DNA from: Polaribacter reichenbachii
Lineage (GTDB): Bacteria > Bacteroidota > Bacteroidia > Flavobacteriales > Flavobacteriaceae
Direction: 5' to 3'
Assembly: GCF_001975665.1 (NCBI RefSeq)
Contig: NZ_CP019419.1
Location: 1,612,001 to 1,676,000 of the forward strand
DNA length: 64,000 bases
Part shown: positions 1 through 7,524 of the stretch, piece by piece
Numbering within the stretch: the first letter of the stretch is position 1
Layout of the letters: each line of letters opens with the position of its first letter
The notes under the pieces: generated by a model
What the model was told of the DNA's origin: nothing
The model's input: the letters and a program-made list of their open reading frames with translations, nothing else
Databases searched by the model: none
Position numbers and translations under genes: made by a program

Positions 1-2
1 AC

Positions 3-1913
3 GGAATCTTAAATGGAGCATTAACAGAGAGCGCTACTTTAGAAGCTTCTACACAGTATAGCTTAACAGGTCAATTTACAGTTGTAGAAGGAGCTAGTTT
101 AACAATACCAGCAGGTACAAGAATTATTGCAGATGCAGGTGGTTCTGAGGTTTATATTGCAGTTTTAAGAGGAGCTCAAATTTTTATTAATGGTAATCCT
201 TCTAATCCAGTTGTAATGTCTTCTGCTAGTGGAAATCCTGGAGATTGGGGTGGTTTAACACTTTGTGGTAATGCTACAACATCAGCAGGTGTGGATGCAG
301 TTGCAGAAGTTGGAGATTTTGTTTACGGTGGTACTGTAGATAACGATAGCTCAGGTAACATTAACTATTTACAAATTGTTGGTACTGGTGCTCAGATTAC
401 TACAGAATCTCAATACAATGGTGTTTCTTTTTACGCAGTTGGTTCTGGTACAGTTGTAAATAATGTAGCAGTAATTAATGGTAAAGATGATGGTGTTGAG
501 TTTTTTGGAGGTACAGTATCTGTATCTAATCTTTATTTAGAAAATAATGATGATGATTCTATAGACTGGACAGAAGGATGGAATGGTACAGTTTCTAACG
601 CTTATATTTCTCATACTGTTCCAGGTTTCTCTACAGTTTTTGAAGGAGATAAAGTTAACGGAAATCCAAAATTTAATAACATAACAGCTGTTTCAACAGT
701 TGGTGGTACAGCTTTACAATTTAAATTACAATCTGGAGGTACAATTACAGGTTTATCTTTATCTGGTTATGATATAGATTTAGATATGAAAGACGGTGGT
801 GCTACTAGTAATGTAGTTTTAGAAGCAGGTTTAGAAGCTGTTGCTTTAACAGATCCTACAGAGCCAGATACTATCGATGAATATTTTTATACTATTAATG
901 GTGCAAATGTAGCTCCAACAGTTACTAAGTCAGATTTTCCTTGGGTAGATTCAGATTTATCTTTTGAGAGTTCAGTATTACAAGGTACAATCTCTGGTAC
1001 AGTTACTTTAGACGCTTCAATTTCTTATATGTTAAATTCAGCATATATAGTTCCTAGTGATGCAAAATTAGTAATTCCTGCAGGTACAAAAATTACTGCT
1101 AGAGATGGTGGTACAGGAGTTTATATTGCTGTTTTAAAAGGAGGTCAAATAGAAATTGATGGTACAGCTGCTAATCCAGTAGTAATTTCTTCTGCTGCTG
1201 CTAACCCTGGAGATTGGGGAGGTTTAACAATTTGTGGAGATGCACCAACATCAGCAGGTGTAGATGCAGTTGCAGAAGTTGGAGGTTTTATTTATGGTGG
1301 TACAACTGAAGATGATGATTCAGGTCACGTAAAATATTTAGTAATTAAAGGTACAGGAGCACAGATTAATTCTGAATCTCAATACAATGGTGTTTCTTTA
1401 TATGGTGTTGGTAACAAAACTGAATTAGAAAACATTGCTGTAATAAATGGTGCAGATGATGGTGTTGAGTTTTTTGGAGGTACTGCAACTGCTAGTAACT
1501 TATACTTAAAAGATAACGATGATGATTCTATAGATTGGACAGAAGAATGGAATGGTTCTGTAACTAATGCTTACATTACAAATACAGTTCCTGGTTTTTC
1601 TACAGTTTTTGAAGGTGATAAAGATAATGCAAACCCAACATTTACTAATATAACTGCAGTTTCTACAGTAGGTGGTACAGCTTTACAGTTTAAGAAAACT
1701 TCTGGAGGTACTATTACAGGTTTAAACTTAATTGGGTACGATTTTGATTTAGATATGAAAGATGGTGGTGCATTATCTAATGTAATGATTGATGGTGCTG
1801 CTGCTGATGCAACTTTAGTTAGTGGAGAAACTACTAAATACACTTTAAATTCAGGTAAAGCTTCTACTGCTGTAGATATTTCTACTTGGACTTGGATTAA
1901 CGCTAGCTTATAG
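3..1913 (+). CDS. repetitive surface protein, 5' end outside window
   Basis: The reading frame is open from the first bases of the window, so the start lies upstream; at least 636 residues are visible. It consists of two similar blocks offset by about 323 residues (969 bp). Each block carries a conserved GDWGG motif (codons near 240 and 1210), an IPAGT motif, a VYIAVL(R/K)GxQI strand, an NDDDSIDWTE motif and a VPGFSTVFEGDK motif. The Gly/Thr/Val-rich short strands suggest a parallel beta-helix or beta-solenoid exposed on the cell surface. The C terminus is not a T9SS sorting domain, so if exported it is more likely anchored as a lipoprotein through the unseen N terminus. Related proteins in Flavobacteriia often sit beside TonB-dependent receptors (from memory), but the upstream neighbour is not visible. 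Function unknown. Confidence 0.75.
   Translation, partial: GILNGALTESATLEASTQYSLTGQFTVVEGASLTIPAGTRIIADAGGSEVYIAVLRGAQIFINGNPSNPVVMSSASGNPGDWGGLTLCGNATTSAGVDAVAEVGDFVYGGTVDNDSSGNINYLQIVGTGAQITTESQYNGVSFYAVGSGTVVNNVAVINGKDDGVEFFGGTVSVSNLYLENNDDDSIDWTEGWNGTVSNAYISHTVPGFSTVFEGDKVNGNPKFNNITAVSTVGGTALQFKLQSGGTITGLSLSGYDIDLDMKDGGATSNVVLEAGLEAVALTDPTEPDTIDEYFYTINGANVAPTVTKSDFPWVDSDLSFESSVLQGTISGTVTLDASISYMLNSAYIVPSDAKLVIPAGTKITARDGGTGVYIAVLKGGQIEIDGTAANPVVISSAAANPGDWGGLTICGDAPTSAGVDAVAEVGGFIYGGTTEDDDSGHVKYLVIKGTGAQINSESQYNGVSLYGVGNKTELENIAVINGADDGVEFFGGTATASNLYLKDNDDDSIDWTEEWNGSVTNAYITNTVPGFSTVFEGDKDNANPTFTNITAVSTVGGTALQFKKTSGGTITGLNLIGYDFDLDMKDGGALSNVMIDGAAADATLVSGETTKYTLNSGKASTAVDISTWTWINASL
3..1913 (+). 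repeat. two-copy internal coding repeat, period about 969 bp
   Basis: Copy one runs from the window edge to about 974 and copy two from about 975 to the stop. The GDWGG codons at 240 and 1210, and the IPAGT codons near 107 and 1076, mark the same offset. The protein is conserved strongly enough between copies to align over nearly the whole length, which points to internal duplication. Confidence 0.8.
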
Positions 1914-1947
1914 TCGATTAAGGATTAAAACAAATTTTTATATAGAA

Positions 1948-1975
1948 AGAAAGCAGGCTTTAAGCCTGCTTTCTT
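1948..1975 (+). terminator. intrinsic terminator after the surface protein
   Basis: AGAAAGCAGGCTT at 1948-1960 is the perfect reverse complement of 1962-1974, followed by a T-rich stretch. It begins about 35 bases after the stop codon of the surface-protein gene. Confidence 0.8.
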
Positions 1976-2160
1976 GGTTTTATAAATAGATTCTTATTCG
2001 TGTTTTAATCTATGCTGATTAAAATCTATGTTGTAACATTTATTTTTTCTTAGAAATTATATTAGAGCTGTTTATTTACCTAGAAAAGCATTCTAAATCA
2101 ATAGTTTTAATATATTTAAAGATACTTTCATATAAAGTATGAGATTGGTTACAGTCATAA

Positions 2161-2188
2161 AAAAAAGCAGGCTTTTAGCCTGCTTTTT
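2161..2188 (-). terminator. intrinsic terminator of the HMA lipoprotein gene
   Basis: AAAAAGCAGGCT and AGCCTGCTTTTT form a perfect stem with A and T tracts on opposite sides. It lies about 20 bases beyond the stop codon of the minus-strand gene and shares the GCAGGCT core with the terminator at 1948-1975. The rest of 1914-2210 shows no gene. Confidence 0.75.
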
Positions 2189-2210
2189 GTCTTATAAGTT
2201 AAAATGATTG

Positions 2211-2639
2211 TTAAGCTTTTTTATCTGCACAACAAGCCATTGTACAATCCTCTTTACATTCTTTTTTATCTGCTGTCATTTCACATTTTTCTTTACAATC
2301 TTCTGTACAAGTATGTGCTTTTTTATGTGAAGCTTCACTAGCCTTATATAATTCGCCACCAGCAATTCCATCAACAAAAGCAATTAAGTCTTTTTTAGAA
2401 GTTGTATTAGCATCATATTCTATGTTTGCAATACTATCATTAAAAATAACTTTTGCGTCTAAAACACCTTCTTTTTTAGATAATTTAGATTGTATTGTTT
2501 TTGCACATCCAATTTCGCAAGTCATTCCAGAAATGGCTAAAGATACGTTTTCAGTTTTAACTTCTTTTTTTTCAGTTTTACATCCTGTAAGTATAAAACA
2601 AGCAATTGCGATTGCAGTAAATATTTTTTGAGTTTTCAT
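2211..2639 (-). CDS. HMA-domain lipoprotein with Cys-rich tail
   Basis: A 142-residue exported protein that probably binds soft metal ions (copper or zinc) outside the cytoplasm. Residues 1-20 form a lipoprotein signal ending in the lipobox LTGC. Residues about 31-100 look like a heavy-metal-associated fold with the motif GMTCEIGC; its two cysteines are separated by three residues rather than the usual two, a variant I recall from Bacteroidota. The last 35 residues are rich in Cys, Lys and Glu (CTEDCKEKC, ACCADKKA) and may be a second metal-binding tail. It has its own terminator and is separated from the M16 genes by 210 bases. The metal and the partner protein cannot be told from sequence; a role in copper tolerance is inference. 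Confidence 0.8.
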   Translation of the reverse strand: MKTQKIFTAIAIACFILTGCKTEKKEVKTENVSLAISGMTCEIGCAKTIQSKLSKKEGVLDAKVIFNDSIANIEYDANTTSKKDLIAFVDGIAGGELYKASEASHKKAHTCTEDCKEKCEMTADKKECKEDCTMACCADKKA

Positions 2640-2701
2640 TTTGAGTATAGTATTGAATTATTTTACAAATTTATTAATAATATGACTTGTATTTTAAAAA
2701 G

Positions 2702-2720
2702 TTGAGGTTTTTTACCTCAA
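2702..2720 (-). terminator. possible second terminator or leader hairpin upstream of the HMA gene
   Basis: TTGAGGT and ACCTCAA form a perfect 7-bp stem with a five-base loop. On the minus strand it is followed by a short T tract. It could back up the terminator at 2798-2825 or lie in the leader of the HMA gene. Confidence 0.4.
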
Positions 2721-2797
2721 TTTTAACTGAAAAAGAACTCAATAGAGTAAAAAATACATCAAAAAAAGAAAAATTGGAATTTTTAAAATCAAAAAAA

Positions 2798-2825
2798 AGA
2801 GCCAAAACAGAACTTTTGACTCTCT
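2798..2825 (-). terminator. terminator after the M16 peptidase pair
   Basis: AAGAGCC-AAAA pairs with TTTT-GACTCTT with one mismatch; on the minus strand the stem is followed by a run of T. It starts about 25 bases past the stop of the M16-like gene. Confidence 0.65.
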
Positions 2826-2849
2826 TATTAAATTTATTTTAAAAAGTGT

Positions 2850-4895
2850 TTATTTAAAATCTTCATCAGAAACACCTTCGTTTACTTTTATTTCTTTTAC
2901 TTCAAATTTTAAATCCATAGGACCAGATTTAATGCCAATTGAATATGGAAATAATACACCATTTACAGTTTTGTAATTGCTAAAAGTGGTTGGTACTTTC
3001 ATTTCTCCTGTTGGTCCTTTTACAGTTTTTACTTCTTTGATTTTTAAACCTGTTTTTAGATCATAGAAAGCTTCAGTGTCATTGAATTTTATAACGTAAT
3101 AATTTATACCATCAATAGGTTCAATTCTATCTAATTTACCAGCTTTATAAGCTAAATCTGAAAAAGGAACTAAATTGGCTTTTGCTTCTTCGATCTGTTC
3201 AGCTTTCATTTCCATTTTTTGACCTCTTACTTCTTGATAACCAGTAGTACCATCAAAAACAGATTTTTGCATAACATTACCAGCTACAGCAATCTCTTGC
3301 GATGTTTTATTTGGTGCAGCAGTTTTAGAAGTCATTGCCAAAGCCATACCTTGTACAGTAGCATTTGCAACCATCATTGTGGTTTTTACAGCCATTACCT
3401 TTTCTGTTCCTCCAATAGCATCTATGTATTTATCTACAACAGTTGTTGCTGTAACTCCTGCAGGAATTGGCATTGTCATTGGTGGTTTTACAGTTGGGTT
3501 ACCTTCAGAATCGAAATATTTAATTACATAATCTGTTTTTTCAAGGTTTTTAAGTACATCAATACCTTTACCAGTTATTACAATTCTAGTTTTATTGCCT
3601 TTAAAATATTTAATGGCTGCATTTTGTACATCATCAATAGTAACAGCATTTATATTTTTTAGGTAATTTTCGTAAAAATCGTCTGGTAAATTATACAATT
3701 CTCTATTTAAAGCATAGCCTGCAACAGTTGCTGGTTTTTGTACGTTAATTACAAAACTACCCACATATTGCGCTTTTGCGTTTTTAAGTTCTGCTTCTGT
3801 AATTTTATCGTAACGAATTCTGTTTACTTCTTTCATCATTTCTACAACAGAACTGTCTGTAACCATATTACGTACACTTGCAGTTGCTCTAAATGTAGCT
3901 GCATATCTGCTCTGTCTTACACTAGAATAAGAACCGTAAGTGTATCCTTTATCTTCTCTTAAATTAGAATATAAACGCGCAGTACCTCCACCTCCTAAAA
4001 TTCTGTTGGCTAATAGTGCAGCATAATAATCTTTATCTCCTAATTTTAGGTTGATGTTGTTGATAATAGCAATCTCAGACTGAACTGCATTATCCATATT
4101 AATGAAGTTAATTTCTGTAGTTTCTACATTTTTAGGCTCTGGAATGTTGGTTGTAGGTATTGTGCCTGCTTCCCAATCAGAAAATAATTTAGTAACTAAC
4201 TTTTTAATTTCCTTCGGATTTATATCGCCCTGAACAATTAAATAAGCATTATTAGGTTTGTAGTACGTATTATAATTTGCCTTTACATCTGCTAAAGTGA
4301 TGTTGTTTACAGTTTCTTTTGATATGAACTCTCCATAAGGATGTTCTGCTCCATAAGTCAATAAATCTTCAACTCTTCTAGCAATTGTAGTAACACTTTT
4401 CTCGTTACTTTTTATATTGTCTAAAGTTACCTTTTGTTCTTTATTAAACTCCTCTTGTGTAAATTGTGAGTTTTTTACACCATCTGCCATTAAGCCTAAA
4501 ACTTCTTCAAAATATCTTTTTAAAGAAGATGCATAAGCAGATGAGCTACCAAAACTAATATTAGCGCCTAAAAAGTCTACTCTTTCATTAAAAGCATCTT
4601 TAGTCATTGTTGGTGTTCCTCTACCTAAAAGGCTACCCATCATAGAAGAAACCCCAGCTTTATCACCTTCAAAATAAGGTTTATTATCAATATTTAAACT
4701 GGCAGAAGCTCTTGGTAATTTATGGTTTTCTACAACAATTACAGTTAAACCATTTTTTAATTTAAACTTATCTGCTTTACCAAATTTTACTTGTGGAGCA
4801 GGACCTGAAGCAGGTTTTTTTGTTCTGTCTACTTGTGCATTTAACGAAAAACAGATGGTTAATATGGCTACAAGCGATGCTATTTTTGTTTTCAT
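2850..4895 (-). CDS. M16 family peptidase-like protein, no zinc motif
   Basis: A 681-residue exported protein of the insulinase/MPP family (M16). An N-terminal signal peptide (hydrophobic stretch ending SLNAQ) is followed by two M16 halves up to about residue 470. The position where catalytic members have HxxEH reads MMGSLL, so the protein should not bind zinc itself; the RxxY-like substrate-grip region of the second half is present (GGTARLYSNLREDKGYTY). This matches the inactive partner in two-subunit M16 enzymes. Residues about 490-681 are an extra domain with lipoprotein-carrier (LolA)-like strand patterns. It follows the catalytic M16 gene by 17 bases and is surely co-transcribed. A second ATG three codons upstream (4904) is an alternative start; I chose the one directly before the signal peptide. 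Confidence 0.85.
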   Translation of the reverse strand: MKTKIASLVAILTICFSLNAQVDRTKKPASGPAPQVKFGKADKFKLKNGLTVIVVENHKLPRASASLNIDNKPYFEGDKAGVSSMMGSLLGRGTPTMTKDAFNERVDFLGANISFGSSSAYASSLKRYFEEVLGLMADGVKNSQFTQEEFNKEQKVTLDNIKSNEKSVTTIARRVEDLLTYGAEHPYGEFISKETVNNITLADVKANYNTYYKPNNAYLIVQGDINPKEIKKLVTKLFSDWEAGTIPTTNIPEPKNVETTEINFINMDNAVQSEIAIINNINLKLGDKDYYAALLANRILGGGGTARLYSNLREDKGYTYGSYSSVRQSRYAATFRATASVRNMVTDSSVVEMMKEVNRIRYDKITEAELKNAKAQYVGSFVINVQKPATVAGYALNRELYNLPDDFYENYLKNINAVTIDDVQNAAIKYFKGNKTRIVITGKGIDVLKNLEKTDYVIKYFDSEGNPTVKPPMTMPIPAGVTATTVVDKYIDAIGGTEKVMAVKTTMMVANATVQGMALAMTSKTAAPNKTSQEIAVAGNVMQKSVFDGTTGYQEVRGQKMEMKAEQIEEAKANLVPFSDLAYKAGKLDRIEPIDGINYYVIKFNDTEAFYDLKTGLKIKEVKTVKGPTGEMKVPTTFSNYKTVNGVLFPYSIGIKSGPMDLKFEVKEIKVNEGVSDEDFK

Positions 4896-4912
4896 AATAT
4901 TCATATCTTATA

Positions 4913-6232
4913 TTATTTCTTTTGTGATTCTGGTAAATACTCTAAAACTAATCTTTGATTTGGATTTAAGTATTTTTTTGCAACTTCTCTAATATCTTCT
5001 CTGCTGATAGACCTAAAAATATCAATCTCTGTGTTAATTAAATTAGTATCACCAAACATCACATAATACTCAGCTAAAGAACCTGCAATTCCTTGTACTG
5101 TAGAATTTGAGTTTACAAATCTATTTTCGAATTGATTTTGTAATTTCTGATAATCGTTTTCAGAAATTAAATTGGTTTGTAGTTTTACAATTTCTTCGTC
5201 AATACCTTCTAGTAAATCATCTAAAGAAGTTTCACCTTGTGGCAAACCAAATAAAATATACGTTCCATAATCTTCTTGACTAAAGTTGATGGCACCTGTT
5301 TGTAACGCCATTTTTTTAGTATCAACTAATTTTTTATACAAAACAGAGCTTCTACCAGTACTAAAGTACGATGATATCATATCTAAAACTCTAGAATCTT
5401 TTGTTGTCATTGCAGGTGTTCTATAAGCAGCCATAATTGCAGGAATACTAATATTAGCATCGTAAGCTTTTGCTTTAATAGTTTCTGTAATTGGGTCTTC
5501 TTTTGGAAAATTTCTCTCAATTTCTGCACCTCTAGGAATCGATCCAAAATAATCTTGAATCATTTTTTTTACTTCGGCTTTATCAATATCACCAGCAACT
5601 ACTAAAGTTCCGTTATTTGGTACATAAAACTTTTTGTTAAACGCTTTAAACTCTTCTAAAGTTGCAGCATCTAAATGCTCCATTTTACCAATTGTTGTTC
5701 CTTTATAAGGATGTTTTTTAAAGATGTTTTTCTTAACATTCTCTAAGAATTTTCCATATGGCTGATTGTCTACTCTTAATCTTTTTTCTTCTTTAACAAC
5801 CTCATTTTGTGTATCTACACCAACTTGTTCTATAACTGGGTGCAATAGTCTTTCAGACTCTAACCACAAACCTGTAGCAACTTCATTAGATGGGAATTGT
5901 TCATAATAATAAGTTCTATCATCATCTGTAGTTGCATTTCCATTACCACCCGCAGAAGAAACTATTTTATCCCATTCACCTCTTTTTATGTTTTTAGTTC
6001 CTTCAAAAAGTAAATGCTCAAAAAAGTGCGCCATTCCTGTTCTATCAGGTTGTTCGTCTTTAGCACCTACATGATAGTAAGTAGCAATAAATGCAACAGG
6101 TGCAGAGTTGTCTTGATGCAGTATTACATGCATCCCATTACTTAAATCATACTCTTCAAATTCTACTTTTTGTGCATTTGTTGTAAAAACAAATAACACC
6201 AAAGCAGTAAAAGATAAAATACTTTTCTTCAT
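4913..6232 (-). CDS. M16 family zinc metallopeptidase, catalytic subunit
   Basis: A 439-residue periplasmic or outer-envelope peptidase. The start at 6232 is chosen because MKKSILSF begins a good signal peptide ending TTNAQ; the open frame runs 30 codons further upstream but without secretion features. The zinc motif HFFEH (HxxEH) with the downstream Glu region of M16 enzymes (NATTDDDRTYYYEQ and the EVVKEEKR segment) is intact near the N terminus, and the C-terminal half carries the GRSSVLYKKLV region. It is the first gene of a two-gene operon with a non-catalytic M16 homologue, so the pair likely forms a heterodimeric oligopeptidase like MPP. The substrate is unknown; peptide turnover in the periplasm is inference. 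Confidence 0.9.
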   Translation of the reverse strand: MKKSILSFTALVLFVFTTNAQKVEFEEYDLSNGMHVILHQDNSAPVAFIATYYHVGAKDEQPDRTGMAHFFEHLLFEGTKNIKRGEWDKIVSSAGGNGNATTDDDRTYYYEQFPSNEVATGLWLESERLLHPVIEQVGVDTQNEVVKEEKRLRVDNQPYGKFLENVKKNIFKKHPYKGTTIGKMEHLDAATLEEFKAFNKKFYVPNNGTLVVAGDIDKAEVKKMIQDYFGSIPRGAEIERNFPKEDPITETIKAKAYDANISIPAIMAAYRTPAMTTKDSRVLDMISSYFSTGRSSVLYKKLVDTKKMALQTGAINFSQEDYGTYILFGLPQGETSLDDLLEGIDEEIVKLQTNLISENDYQKLQNQFENRFVNSNSTVQGIAGSLAEYYVMFGDTNLINTEIDIFRSISREDIREVAKKYLNPNQRLVLEYLPESQKK

Positions 6233-6394
6233 TGGTTTAATTTTGATTATTAATAAGTGTTTTGGTTTGACGCAATTTTTTAAGTTTTGTAACAGAAAAC
6301 AAACAAAAAAGTCAATATTCAAAAATAATAAAGCTTTTGATATAATAAAGGATTGCTTAAATAATTATTTAATTTTAAAATATTATAATTGATG

Positions 6395-6424
6395 TTGTTA
6401 AGTATTAAAAAACATGTATATTTG
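6395..6424 (+). promoter_or_regulatory. rplU-rpmA promoter
   Basis: TTG at 6395-6397 and TATATTTG at 6417-6424 are spaced by 19 bases and fit the Bacteroidota housekeeping sigma consensus TTG-N17-23-TAnnTTTG. The bases after it, CATCCGCATTTT, are identical to those after the HU promoter at 23233. The leader to the rplU start is about 55 bases. Confidence 0.8.
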
Positions 6425-6484
6425 CATCCGCATTTTCAGGAAGTTAAATGCATTAATTTAGTATAAATACGCAAAACAATTAGT

Positions 6485-7105
6485 ATGTACGCAATCGTAG
6501 AGATAGCAGGGCAGCAATTTAAAGTAGCAAAAGACCAAAAAGTATACGTTCATCGTTTACAAGGAGAAGAAGGATCAAAAGTAACTTTTGATAACGTTCT
6601 TTTACTTGATGATGCAGGTAACGTAACTTTAGGCGCCCCAGCTATAGAAGGAGCTTCAGTAACAGCTCAGATTTTAAGTCACTTAAAAGGTGATAAAGTA
6701 ATCGTCTTTAAAAAGAAAAGAAGAAAAGGTTACAGAAAGAAAAACGGTCATAGACAGTCTTTAAGCGAGATTCAAATTGAATCTATTGCTGCTTCTGGTG
6801 CAAAAAAAGCAACTAAAAAAGCTGCTCCAAAAAAAGCAACAAAAGCTAAAGCAGATGATTTAAAGAAAATTGAAGGTGCAGGACCTAAAGCTGCAGAAGC
6901 TTTAGTAAATGCAGGTTTAGATACTTTTGCTAAAGTTGCAAAAGCAGATCCAGCTAAATTGAGTGAAATCTTAACAGAAGCAAGTTCTAGATTATCTCAT
7001 TTAGTAACTACAACTTGGCCAAAGCAAGCTGGTTTAGCTGCAGAAGGTAAGTGGGATGAATTAAAAGAATTACAAGATAGATTAGATGGTGGTATTGAAA
7101 AATAA
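6485..7105 (+). CDS. rplU: 50S ribosomal protein L21 with C-terminal HhH extension
   Basis: Residues 1-100 are a standard bL21 ([14 protein letters not shown] start and the [16 protein letters not shown]-binding segment). The usual length is about 100-105 residues, but this one has 206. After a Lys/Ala-rich linker (100-120) comes a domain with [15 protein letters not shown], a helix-hairpin-helix of the kind that binds nucleic acid backbone, and a terminal helical part. Such extensions occur in Bacteroidota L21 proteins (from memory), so this is not a sequencing artefact. It is the first gene of the rplU-rpmA operon, with 39 bases before rpmA. No Shine-Dalgarno sequence precedes the start. 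Confidence 0.95.
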   Translation: MYAIVEIAGQQFKVAKDQKVYVHRLQGEEGSKVTFDNVLLLDDAGNVTLGAPAIEGASVTAQILSHLKGDKVIVFKKKRRKGYRKKNGHRQSLSEIQIESIAASGAKKATKKAAPKKATKAKADDLKKIEGAGPKAAEALVNAGLDTFAKVAKADPAKLSEILTEASSRLSHLVTTTWPKQAGLAAEGKWDELKELQDRLDGGIEK

Positions 7106-7144
7106 CCATTTATAATTTACTTTAACCTATAAAAACTCAACAAA

Positions 7145-7405
7145 ATGGCACATAAAAAAGGTGTAGGAAGTTCGAAGAATGGTAGAGAATCAGAATCGAA
7201 AAGACTAGGTGTTAAAATATTTGGAGGACAAGCTGCAATTGCAGGTAATATTATTGTTCGTCAAAGAGGAACTACTCACAATCCAGGAGAAAACGTTTAC
7301 ATGGGTAAAGATCATACTTTACATGCAAAAGTTGATGGAATTGTAGAATTTCAAAAGAAAAGAGATAACAGATCTTATGTTTCTGTAACTCCTTTTGAGG
7401 CTTAA
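7145..7405 (+). CDS. rpmA: 50S ribosomal protein L27
   Basis: An 86-residue bL27, placed near the peptidyl transferase centre. It starts [16 protein letters not shown], contains the family signature [17 protein letters not shown] and ends with the usual acidic-aromatic tail. There is no N-terminal cleavage extension of the Firmicutes type. It is co-transcribed with rplU and ends at the hairpin at 7428-7461. Confidence 0.97.
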   Translation: MAHKKGVGSSKNGRESESKRLGVKIFGGQAAIAGNIIVRQRGTTHNPGENVYMGKDHTLHAKVDGIVEFQKKRDNRSYVSVTPFEA

Positions 7406-7427
7406 GAAATTAAGTTTATAAAATTAT

Positions 7428-7461
7428 AAAACGCTTAAACAAATATTTGTTTAAGCGTTTT
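7428..7461 (+). terminator. terminator of the rplU-rpmA operon
   Basis: AAAACGCTTAAACAAA (7428-7443) and TTTGTTTAAGCGTTTT (7446-7461) form a perfect 16-bp stem followed by T-rich sequence. Confidence 0.9.
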
Positions 7462-7473
7462 TCTTTTTTGTAA

Positions 7474-7481
7474 TATATTTG
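7474..7481 (+). promoter_or_regulatory. -7 element of the sensor kinase promoter
   Basis: TATATTTG fits TAnnTTTG and lies 43 bases before the kinase start. No clear TTG is seen at -33. Confidence 0.5.
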
Positions 7482-7524
7482 TGTATAAACACATATAAAT
7501 CTAACCACCCCCAAGTTCTAAGAA

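Noticed and set aside
3219..3962. Plus-strand reading frames of 147 and 74 codons opposite the M16-like gene
   Set aside because: They are rich in Cys, Ser and Phe, as expected of antisense frames over a coding region, and the minus-strand gene is clear.
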